This document shows positions 9,054 through 19,405 of a stretch of DNA of 26,151 bases, piece by piece (within the stretch, counting starts at the first letter, position 1; each line of letters begins with the position of its first letter). Source of the DNA: Hypsibius dujardini (lineage: Eukaryota > Tardigrada > Eutardigrada > Parachela > Hypsibiidae); NCBI GenBank assembly GCA_001579985.1, contig LRSR01002906.1, positions 1 to 26,151 of the forward strand, in the 5' to 3' direction. The notes below the pieces were generated by a model. The model saw only the letters and a list, made by a program, of their open reading frames with translations. It searched no databases and was not told where the DNA came from. A program made the position numbers and the translations under genes.

Positions 9054-12000
9054 ATGGAGGACGCCGAAGGCTCGGACCCTGATGTTGTCTTTCGCTCCGC
9101 CGTAGTGAATGACGACAGCACGGACGACGAAATCATCCAGGCTGATGCTGCACAATCGGCAGAAGCAACTGCGGAGGTTATTACAAGACCACCAGCACTG
9201 TCAGCGAGTGTTGAACTGGAACCGACCGAGCCTTGCGAACGTGAATCGAAACCATTGGAGGAGCCCCCAGTCAAACTGACCAGCAACCGCAAAAGAAAAC
9301 GTCAACAACGCTCTACTGAGATATCCACCGAGGATGAGGGAAGCGGTCCTGTGCGAAAGCGTGCAGCTGAGACTGATCCTGAGTCTGCAGCGGCAACATC
9401 CGTCGTGGTGTCGGAAGAATCTGTGACTTTGTCGAGTGGGCAGAATTCCCACCTGGGCGATGATGGCAATCCGGCAATCAAGCCATCGTTCAGCCGCGAG
9501 AACCTGCCGTGCCAACGGGACCCTGAATCGATCAATCAATCGAATAGCCCCATTGCTATTCCAACTGAAGTTGCTCACAACAGCTTTGAGTATCCCGAGT
9601 ATCCGCCAATTCTGCCGACGGTTTCTGGAATTTTGGTTGAAGACACAATTGAAGCAGCAGAATCAATGCCCGCGGATGGAATTTCATTGCACTCCGAGGT
9701 GGAGGAGTCGAGCGAGGAAGAAGAGGCTCCGATGACAGTGGAAGCGCACGAGGAGCGGCTGATGGAGCGCTATAAAAGTCTGCTCGGTCGCCAGAAGCTG
9801 GTTTTTACGGCGGTGGGTGGAGATTTTACAGACTTACAAGGCAGATTTGAAAAGCTTCTGGAGGACATCTCATACGTTCCAGGTACAGTGAAGGTGTCGT
9901 CAATCCTTGCTTCGTTGGTTCACGAGTGCCGAGTTGATTGATCGATTGAATTACTGCCGCAGTGATGGTTTCAGTTGACGGTCGTTGGATTGATTGCTGG
10001 AATTGCTGGTTTAGAAAGTAGAATTGAAAAAGTTAAGTTAAGATGCCCCGCCGTTTATTTCTTTCAGTAATGAATGGGTTGATTGCTGTGTTGATTGACG
10101 TTGATTTTAAGAGTCAGTGAAAAAATGCCTGCTTGTCGATTGATACGTGCTATCAGTGATGAATCCCGCTATACCAGTGACAGTGATACGCTTATTACAG
10201 ATCAGTCAGAAAACAATCGGATGAAGGCGTTGTACTGCGCTGTCCTGAAGAATCTGTCCAACATCTGCCAGCGGCAGAAGAAATTCTCCGAAGCCCTTGC
10301 TTACTTGACCAAGGTCGCCGCATTGGACTACAGTGACGTGGTGATGATCCACAATATGGGGGAACTGGCGGTTAAGCTTGACAATTTCCCCCTTGCAGCT
10401 ACCTTCTTCCAGGTAATGGTCGTCAGCAGAGAGTATGATTGAAATGGAAGCAGAGGTTACGACACGTAGAAAGTGATGCTGGCAACGGTCATTTGACAAG
10501 TTTCCTTCCAGGATGCAGCCACTATTCGCGGCACGCACTGGCCCTCTTTGGACGCTCTGATTACCATCACCTACGCGTTGAATTACTTCATGCCCTGCCT
10601 GAATTGCTGCCTATCCGCCTTAAAAATGGAGCCTTCCCATCAGCGTGCTCTGGCGTTTGTGCAGAAGATTTTCCAAGACCATGACATCTTCCGGGAAGAG
10701 TGGTTTCACTGCTTTCGCCAGGTGTCTGATCATGTGGGAAAGAAGTTGCCGGCTGCAGCGAGGAGACATATTGATGAAGCCAACGCTGTGAAGAAGCGCT
10801 GGTGGAAAGCGGACACTGATCCCGGATTCATTGTGGAAACCTGTCATTTTCCTCTCGTTGCGGAACTAACTTTCACTCATGTTGGCCAACTCCTCGTGGA
10901 CACACTATCCGAGATGGAAATCACAAAGGTAATTTCGCGTCGTCAAAAAATTTGACTGTCTCATTCGTTGCACTGCTGTATTTTTCGGCTGTTTGCAATC
11001 GAATATGGTCTAACACCAACCTAAAATGGACAAAAAGGACAGTTTGCTCATGCCGTTTTGCTTTTTTTAGATGTCCACTGCTTTACTAATCGTCACTCCA
11101 CCCGGCACCGCTTCCGACGGAAGTGGGACCGCCGAAGGTAATGGACTGTCCAACTCCTCGACCAATCTGCTGGTGGTCGATAACACAACCCAAAGCGGTG
11201 ACGATACAAACAAAGGCAGTCAAATTTCGACCTCTTCCTCGCCTGCCTCCAAACAAAAGCGGAAAATTGACCCGGTGCTGCTGGAAATGACAGAGAAACG
11301 GCGCTCCACCCGAGTACAGTACCTGGATTCTTGTTGTGCGTGTTTAGGGGTGTGATGTTTTGCCAATCTTTCTGCAGAACAAGGAGTCTGGTCGGAGCGA
11401 AGAGATTGTCATTCGGGAGATGTTGAAAAAGCTGGTCACCTCCGTGTTCGGTGATATCCCCGAATTTAACCTCAACAGTGCCGTTTCCGGAAATTCTTTG
11501 GCTGATGCACCTCCAGCAAGTGGCGAGGCCGCCTCAACCGGACCGGTTTGGCCCTCACCGAATGCCGAGGCGGCGGAAGTCCGCAAGTATTTGAGCCAAG
11601 TCAACGGACTTCGAATAGGCGCCATGTGCAGAGCCTTCCTCCAGCTCCTGGCCGAAAGATCTTACGTGAAGTGGCCAGCAGCTTTGACCAACCTCTATGT
11701 CCAGCTCTTCTTCAAGGTTGCACATCTAGAATACATTCCGTCTTTCCAAAAGTATGACCCAGCTATGATGGAGGAGTACACGAGGCAAACGATCGCCTTC
11801 GTTCTCTGTGCTATAGAGATTGTTATTGACGTGTGGATGCAGGCTGGAGCTATTGGTGAACGGTAAGTGTATTTTTTCTTGGCAGATTGTTTCATCTTTC
11901 TGAAAGGTATTTGAGAAGTGCGTTACCGCGCGGAACAATAGAAAAGATCGGTGGTCTGATGCACAGTCTGTTGTCGTTTTGGCAGTTTTACGGCATCTGT

Positions 12001-14918
12001 TTCCATTTGCAGACCAAGAGACCTCGAGAAGCATCTGAATTATCTGGTAGTTTGGCCTCATTCTGGGGAACTCAGATTGATGGAGGATAACCCGATGCAC
12101 GTTCGCATCCTGATTCTCATGCACAAATGGCATTCCCTGCGTAACGACCTCGATGGGGCGAAGTATTTCCTGGATGAAGTGCAGAAACGGCTGGATGAGA
12201 CCACTGCGGTTCGGCTTCCCAATTTGAAGTGCCTGAACGTGATAAGCAGAAGTAAGCGTGCTACGAGGGCGTGGTCTTTTATATACTGAAAACACTGGAA
12301 ACATTTTAATTAATCTAAATTACACTACTTGTACTACCATCCTTTTACAGACGCTCTCGTGAAAGTGACGGAAGTAGCCGAGCTAACGGGTGGTTTTTCC
12401 GAACTCGTTGCTTTGCATCAGCAGAAGGATTACGTCCAGGTGGTGAAGCTGTCGTACGGGCTACTCGGTGGAGGAGAATGGGGAAGCCGAGAAGTGAGTG
12501 TCCGATTGCCGATCGCCTCGTTGCATTCGAAGTTTGCTGTTGTATTTTGGGGATGGAAATCATTTTAGTCTGTCTGAGTGTTGTTTGTGGGTGCACCGCT
12601 TGCAGCCACTGCGTTTTTAGAGCAGAAATCATGCGCATTTAACCTTTAGAACTACTCATTTCCCCTACAGGATGTGCCGGCGGACGTTGTTTTCATTCCC
12701 ACCCACGTCCGAATGGTCATTACATCGCTGGACCACGTTGACATGTCCGAGGAACCTGCTCAGTACATTGGGGTGATGGAGTTATTGCTGAGAAACATCC
12801 TGAAACAGCTGATGGATCTTGCCGACGGAGATGAAGAGGAGAAGAAGAAGCGAACCGATGCATACCGGCAGACGGTGGTCGAATTGTGTGACGTCATCAT
12901 GCGGTACACGCGACGAAACTACTGTCCCTGGCGGTGGTGGCTCTTCTAACGCATCGTTGTTGTGTGTTTCAGAAAAACGGTTAAAAAAAGGAGCGGATTT
13001 GAGTGTCTGACACAGAATGATCTGACCACATGGAGCGGCCTGCTGACGGAAGTCTGTATTTTGCTTGTGCACAAAGCGGATGGCTCGATGCGACGACCAC
13101 CGTCTCTCACTTCCTGGATTCTGCTATATCGCGTCATTCGAGCGTAAGTTCTGCGAAATTATTTTGTTAGGATATATGAATGTTGCAGGACATAAGAATG
13201 TCATTGTAACGGGCGGTAGAAAGTAACATGAAAAAGTTGAGGCAGAAAATGAATGGACAGGCATGCCCATTTTGGTTCGATCAGAAAAGGTATCTTTGAT
13301 GGGGAAGTTTTCGTTGCTCCGCTGGTCGGAGCATCCGAGTAGGGAAGGCGCGTGGATTGCCTGTTATTTTATTTTAGAGAGAGAAAGCTGCTTAGCGTCA
13401 TGAATTCCCAGTTTGATTGAATTTTTACTACCAAAACATGTAATTGTCGCTTCTCCTATTCAGTCCGCTTCAGTTTGGCTGTCGATCTGTTTGCTTTCAT
13501 GTCTTTTTGCGTACTGGACTTGATTGAGGGATTGATTGCTGGCTTTTTACGGACTGTGGTTAACTTTGAATTGCTTACCTTTTAGTCGGTCGACTTTAGT
13601 GCGATTGGCGGCCGGTCTTTCCCGGACTGTTGCTCGACAATGACGCCCAAACACTGTCTCTTCCGGCCGGTCCTGCAAATACGTTTTTTCTTCAGAACAA
13701 TTTCTTCCAGGCAAATTGTCATTATTGTTTTAGCTGGGAAAATGTATTTACTTTTTTTTATATACATACGCCTAATTGAATAGGCCGTTACGGGGAGGGT
13801 TAACCAATGTGATTTCGGAGAGAGCAGATGTTTTGCCGTGTGAAAGTTTGTCGGGTGTGCGGTGCGACGCGACTGGCACGGTTGGAGTAGTACCCTTTAC
13901 TTCTTTCTCCCACGCCGTGTTGTTGTGCCGTATGGCAGTGGTTCGGCGCGCTCTTTAGTTATGATTTGGTATTGTCCTCTTTATCCCGTGTCATGATTCG
14001 GATTGAGGAGGAAGGAGATAGCGGTCGAGAGCGCATTGCATGGGAATGGTCGAATTGGTGGATTCTCGAGTAGACCCCCGTAGTTCCGGTGACTGACTGT
14101 TTCTGTGCCCGTGACAGTAATCATCTTTATAGTGCGCTGTGCTCGATTTTTCACCGACGCCTTAACGACGGCTGGTTTTTTTCGCGGACGCTATTGATAA
14201 GTTTTTTCATCAAATTGACTTCTGTTTTTATGTGTCTGTATGTCTGCCTCCCCGCTTGCACATGGATGTGTCGACTTGTTTGTCTGTCCCTATGTTACCC
14301 ATGTGTATGAACATTTTCTTTTATTCATACAGTGGTGAGAAAGCGACTTCAAAGGAAAGCCCTGGTGACGCAAGCATCCGCTACTTGGAGGAAGTGCACG
14401 AGTATCTAGGCGGGTATGTGGAATTGATAAGTGGCAGTATGGGTTCTTTCATCCTGTCTGCACTGTTTTCTGCTAACCTGCAGGCATTCGTGGTGTACCG
14501 TGGGGGATGGTGGCTTTTTGCACATGTCAATTCAGAAACTCAGTCACGAGAGGTTCTTCCTTCGACAACCTAATCCGAAAGTTCCACAAACCAAGTTATC
14601 GTTGGATGATATCGAATTTCAACTGGAACAGGTATAGATTAGTTGGAATACATACGTAGAGATTTTTCACGAGTTTCAGTATGTAGAGCACTGTACATGG
14701 GGCAAAAGTTGATCGGAAAAGAAGCACATTTTTAATTGCATCCGTGACTTTATCTGAATACCCTTTTTACAGTGCTTCCGATGCCTGTATGACGTCAGCA
14801 AGGGCAAAAACCGTTACTTCCAGCACCACAAATGCACCCAGGTTTGTATCTGTTGTTTCTGCCATTTGATCCTGTCTGTCTGTTTTCTTGTCTGTCTGTC
14901 TGTCTGTCTCTCTGTCTC

Positions 14919-14961
<43 letters not shown>

Positions 14962-15888
14962 GTCTGTCTGTCTGTCTGTCTGTCTGTTTTTCTGTCTGTT
15001 TTTCTGTCTGTTTGTCAATCTGCATGCCTGTTCGTCTGTCTTTCAGTCGGTGCATGTCTGTCTGTTTTTATATCTGTCTGTCTGTATGGATCTCTCTATA
15101 TTGGGCCTTTTATTGTATTGCCTTTTTGCGTACGCACCAATCCCTTTGCCAATCTGCAGTCCGATATGCGGTTGGTTACCTCTCTGCAAATATTCATCTG
15201 CGTGGCTAGCTTCTTTTGTTGTTCCTCTAAACCTGGAGCCTCATTGTCGGCTAATTCCTAATAATAGGTGAAACTAAGCCTGCGTCGAGCCATCCCACTC
15301 TACGAGTTCTTCCTCCCCGATGAACTGCCCACCTTCGACGGCTACAAGCAAGAGTGCATCTCTCAGGATGCGGTGGTCATATTCAACAAGATCGTACCGA
15401 TGATTGAGCGTCTGCCCACCGTCCTCAGTCGTGAGGATTTGCAGCTCTTCATCCGCAATTACGATCCTGTTACGGGGAACCTGGATGCCTTGCCAGGATT
15501 TGGATTGGAAAAGATTGGCCTAACCCCGGAGAATCCCGATCTCATTAGTCAGCATCTGTTCTATCTGCTGGCCGACTTTTACATGAAGAATGTCGACCAC
15601 AAGAGAGCGATCAAGCTGTACACCACGGACTTGTTGATTAATCCCCGTCGGATGGACTCCTGGGCTGGGCTAGCGTGCTGCAAGTATGTGGAAGTGGAAC
15701 AAAAATTAACATCGGTGAGTTATCAGACTCTAAATGTAAAAAATTGCAGACAATTTAAACACTTACAGTCAGTCTGTAGTCAGTCAGACAGACAGTAAGA
15801 CAAAGGTACCGTCAGGCAGGCAGTCGAGGCAGACAGATGTCACACAGACAGACAGACAAACAGACAGACAGACGAACAGACAGACGAC

Positions 15889-15947
<59 letters not shown>

Positions 15948-18373
15948 GGCAGACAGAGGAGTGCTGATCTGGCTAAACGATCATGCTTCTCTTTACAGTT
16001 CAAGCTGAAGCCATCCCAAGAGCTATACGATGAAGCGATGGAAGCTATTAGGTGTTACTGCATCGCCGCCCGAATCGCGGAAGACTCTGAGAAGCTTCAC
16101 CTGGAATGCGGATCCAAACTTTACGTTCTGCACTCTTACGTCAGTCGACAGCTGGCCCAGGTAGCTTTTATCAGAGTGTTGGGTGCGGTTGTTTGATGGA
16201 TGGGGACATCACTGTTGTTTACAGAGTGCACAGTTCCGCCTGACTACGGCGAACAAAGACAAACTCAAGGAGGACCGGAAGTATCTGCTGCGAGTGGCCC
16301 AACAGGCGTTCTTGAGCGCCGAAGACTGCGACGAGCGGAATGAATCTTGGCTGAGTCAGTACATGCTCGGGAAGACCTACGAGAAGTTGGAACGCGATAA
16401 GCCGGACAAGTTTCTGGCTCAGTACGCTGCTGCTGCTGAGTGTCTGCACTTGGACGGAGCTCGGTATCCTCCGAAGATTGCTTATTATAAGGTCCCGAGA
16501 TTATCCGTCGAAGCGCTGGAGATGTACTATCGCACCTGTGTATCATCGTTGAAGTATCTGCGCCGATCGGGATCGACTTTTGAGCCGGCTGGTATGAAAG
16601 CGGTGGAGTTTTACTTGGAAAGAGCGGAAAAAAGTCCGTTTGTCGCTCAGAAGGAATTTAACAAGAAAGAGAAGACGGAAGAGAATACGGAAGAAGGCGA
16701 TTTTAGGTTGGGAGTTTTTTCTTTTGCTTGTGGCCTCTATCTGCCTGTCTGTCTGTCTGCCTGTTCATCTGTCTATCTGTGGGGTTGTCTCTCTGGCTTT
16801 CGGGTTGGGTCTCCCTGCCTATCTCGAGTCTTACCAACTACCTGTCTGTCTGCTTGTCTTTCTTGATGTCTGTATTTTCGTGCCCGTTTCTTTCCACGAT
16901 CTTGACTCTGTCCCTATTCATTTTTTGCAGTGGTTTCAAACGCTTGTGTATTCTTTGTAGTGAGCCATTTGGTGCGAAAAGGGTGATGGAAAGTCTCTTG
17001 CTGGACCGCCTGGAAATTGATGCCATCTCAGAAAAGGACACGGAAACGTGGCGGATGGCATTGATTAATCGCTGTATCAATGGCCTTCGCCTCTGCCTGA
17101 CGCGGTACCCTGAGCACTACAAGTCCCTTTACCGACTCGCCGAGCTGTACTATCACTTCCGGCCTCTAAAGGTTTGGACTTGATAGCTTTGCTTAGCGGT
17201 TGGGGTACTCATTCCTATGCTTGCTTTTTTATCAGGACCTGAAGAAAACTCGAGACCTTCTGCTGGGACCCGCCATGTCCTGGCAGGGCGTCGCGCACAT
17301 GCCGTGCGCCGGCCTATTTCAGCAACGCAAGCCCACATGCTTCTTCAAGGGCATCTGGCACATCCGCTCAGAGGAGATCCAGCGCAGTCTTAGCTTCGCT
17401 TCACACATGTTCAGGGCAGTGCGTCTGCTCATCGACGTGTCCGCCGAGAAGCGGGAAAACCTGTTGCTGCTTCAAATCCAGCAGCAACTGGCTAAACCTC
17501 CGGAGCAGGATTCCAAGTGAGTTTATTCATATAATGGTCTTGCGAGTCGGGTGATTTGTCGGGTCTTTGTGTTTGCTCTCTGTCTTGATTCACTGAGCTG
17601 TTGCCGTTAATCTAGGAAATTTCTTCTCGTGGTCGACTATCATTACCTGTCGGGGTACGCGATGAAATCTGCCCTGCTGTCGGTGATTAACCGTGTGGAA
17701 GACTACGAGACTGATGGCTGTCCAAAGGACGTTCGGATTACCTTCCTTCGTGAAGTTCTGAAGATGTACCAGGACGCCCGGAAATCGAATCTCGACAGCA
17801 AAAACACAGAACTGGCTAATGCCATGCTGGCGCAGGCGTATCTACGGCTGGTGGATGGTGTTCATAAGACGCATTGTCCAGTAAGTCTCACTCATCCATC
17901 ACTAACAGACACCTGCTCCGGTAGGCGGAGAGAAACATGAACACATGTAGTGCTGTTCTGAACTCAATCCAGAAAGGCTTTCTATGAAGCGCTGTCTGAA
18001 TTGAATCCAGAAAGGTTTTCTATGACGCCTCTGATTGATATTACTTCAGGTACCAACGCCACACGGCATCGTGGAGAAGGCCGTTCGGTACATCCAGCAG
18101 ATTCAATTTCGAGCGAAGCTGCCGCAAAAACCGGCTCCCATCATGATCCTGTCATCTGGGTTGCTGGAGCAACCTGAACCGGTTGTCAACCCGGCAGAAC
18201 TCGCGGAACCGTTCAGTGCCGATGCGATTGCCGGGCCAAAGCCTCAGGAGGAGGCCATGGAATCACTTCAGGACGAAGAAGCGGACCTTCTCGGCTTCGA
18301 TCTAGGCTTCAATCCTGGTGGCGTGAACTTGGGCGATTTGGGTGATTTGGTTATGGATGCTGAGGAAGAGTAG
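9054..18373 (+). CDS. CABIN1: CABIN1 / Hir3 homologue (HIRA histone-chaperone complex subunit), 1823 aa
   Basis: CABIN1 is the TPR scaffold of the HIRA complex, which deposits histone H3.3 outside replication; vertebrate CABIN1 also restrains calcineurin and MEF2. Exons: 9054-9882, 10201-10412, 10512-10928, 11071-11313, 11378-11862, 12013-12251, 12351-12493, 12671-12903, 12973-13143, 14333-14413, 14484-14631, 14773-14841, 15268-15714, 15999-16160, 16225-16706, 16931-17171, 17236-17516, 17616-17880, 18050-18373 (5472 nt). Family matches run in order: N-terminal TPRs (about 235-440), KRRSTR-type basic patch (exon 4), HEYLG..SWC (exons 10-11), [10 protein letters not shown] and DSWAGLA (exon 13), [14 protein letters not shown] and [10 protein letters not shown] (exon 15), [17 protein letters not shown] (exon 16), and HMPCAGLFQ / FFKGIWHI (exon 17). 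Residues 1-230 are acidic and low complexity, with NRKRKRQQR (78-86) as a likely nuclear signal; vertebrate CABIN1 lacks such an extension. The C terminus is acidic and much shorter than in vertebrates. Least certain junctions: 11313/11378 and 12903/12973. Confidence 0.95.
9883..10200 (+). other. CABIN1 intron 1, rich in GATTGATT-like motifs
   Basis: An intron of 318 bases between donor gtacag and acceptor ttacag. Forms of TTGATTG occur repeatedly in it (9933-9950, 9988-9995, around 10077-10105, 10137-10145). An earlier acceptor (ttctttcag, ending at 10067) is unusable because it opens onto a stop. Confidence 0.7.
13144..14332 (+). other. CABIN1 intron 9, the largest intron (1.19 kb)
   Basis: No nested gene or missing exon is evident; the flanking exons join residues that are close together in the vertebrate protein. 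The right part contains loose TGTC/TGTCTG runs (around 14220-14300), as do introns 12 and 15. Confidence 0.6.
14872..15085 (+). repeat. (TGTC)n microsatellite in CABIN1 intron 12
   Basis: About 210 bases of TGTC tetranucleotides with interruptions (TCTC, TATC, TTTT). The longest perfect runs are 14921-14957 and 14961-14987. It fills much of the intron between exons 12 and 13. It creates long overlapping spurious ORFs made of Ser, Val, Cys and Leu, which are not genes. Confidence 0.95.
15842..15955 (+). repeat. (GACA)n microsatellite in CABIN1 intron 13
   Basis: About 110 bases of GACA/ACAG tetranucleotides, with a perfect 60-base run at 15889-15948. On the same strand it is the reverse complement of the (TGTC)n tract in intron 12, so the two tracts can pair in the pre-mRNA across exon 13. 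Confidence 0.95.
16738..16862 (+). repeat. Degenerate TGTC-rich tract in CABIN1 intron 15
   Basis: Interrupted CTGTCTGTCTG segments inside the intron between exons 15 and 16. It is shorter and less regular than the tract in intron 12, in the same orientation. Confidence 0.7.
17958..18033 (+). repeat. 38-bp tandem duplication in CABIN1 intron 18
   Basis: Two adjacent 38-base units (17958-17995 and 17996-18033) share most bases, including the block AATCCAGAAAGG and the following TTCTATGA. The second unit ends 16 bases before the acceptor AG of exon 19, so it may cover the branch-point region. Confidence 0.8.
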
Positions 18374-18598
18374 CCTTCATGGGCGGAAGTTTAAGCGGAC
18401 GATTGTAGAAATACTTCGTTAATCTTTGTTTGAAGGCTTTTCCTATTTGTGGCTATTAGCCGTGATGCTTTCTCACTTTTGGCAACTCGCTGGATCTCTT
18501 TGGCTTTTGGTTTTATTAAATGTTGTTTAATTTTTCACAGTTTGTCCAGCTTGGTGATCAAGCGATAGACAGTTTTTATTGCCAAATCATGCTGCAGC

Positions 18599-18604
18599 AA
18601 TAAA
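18599..18604 (+). terminator. AATAAA polyadenylation signal of the CABIN1 homologue
   Basis: A canonical hexamer about 225 bases after the stop codon. An ATTAAA lies earlier, near 18516, and could serve as an alternative site. Confidence 0.55.
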
Positions 18605-19405
18605 ATCACTCACCCGGATACAGTAGTACATGTATTTCAAAGCCTTCATCTGCAGATTAACTGGTCAAGCCAAAATCAAATTATAATCTTATGCTCTTCT
18701 TACTCTTCCGGGACAGATCAGGAAGTAAACGATCAGTAGATGAACAATTATCGGATTGACAAACTGATGCATACACAGAACTGGGTCATTACGGGAGAAA
18801 GTGCATCGAAAGTTGCTTGCGTAACACTCTGTTTCCTGTTGCGTCGTACGTGAGACAGACGGGAAAGAGGATGGAGAATAGCGCATCCGGATCACATAAC
18901 GGCTGTCCACATTAATGTGCAAGAGTAAGACGAAGGTCATCAACCTGCTCCTGCTGGTGGGTACGATGCGGGATCCACCTGTGCTATCCCGCGAGTACTG
19001 AAGCATCATCACCCGGTTTGCTCCCCTTTGGTTGAAGACATCAATCGGAATTGTCGTTTCACATATGTCTAAGTGATATTACTGTCTCTAGTGCGTCTAC
19101 AGTATTGTCAGTCATCCAGCAGCGTGATGTAAGGCACACTAAGTGCCGTGGTGAATTTCGATACTCTTAACCGCGAGATACATGTCCCCCTTGCAATCGT
19201 TGATGTAGTTGACAGATAACTAATGCGTTTCTGACATATATGTGCAAGCTACCGGATGGGATTCCGTATTCCCCAAGCTTGAGTGTCGTGCTGACTCCCG
19301 TTTAGTGGGTGTCCCTCGGTCGGTCATAACCATCCAGCCTTATGCCGGATAAGCCGGCCTGGCATCGATAACGAGTGGCAATTTCATTTGAAGGTCACCA
19401 CAGCC
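18605..19405. other. Intergenic region between CABIN1 homologue and GPCR
   Basis: No gene is supported. A minus-strand ORF of 107 codons (18689-19012) was considered and set aside. The right part must contain the GPCR promoter and 5' UTR; no clear core promoter motif was seen. Confidence 0.5.

Noticed and set aside
11726-12304. Minus-strand ORF of 192 codons across CABIN1 exons 5-6
   Set aside because: Antisense shadow of coding exons; the plus-strand reading matches CABIN1 and has consistent splice phases.
14832-15271. Three overlapping ORFs of 125-131 codons made of Cys/Leu/Ser/Val repeats
   Set aside because: They are translations of the (TGTC)n microsatellite inside CABIN1 intron 12; every frame of a TGTC repeat is open.
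18689-19012. Minus-strand ORF of 107 codons with an NPIIVHLLIVYFLI stretch resembling a GPCR helix 7
   Set aside because: The rest of the ORF has no helix pattern, no splice partner was found, and ORFs of this length are expected by chance in the window.
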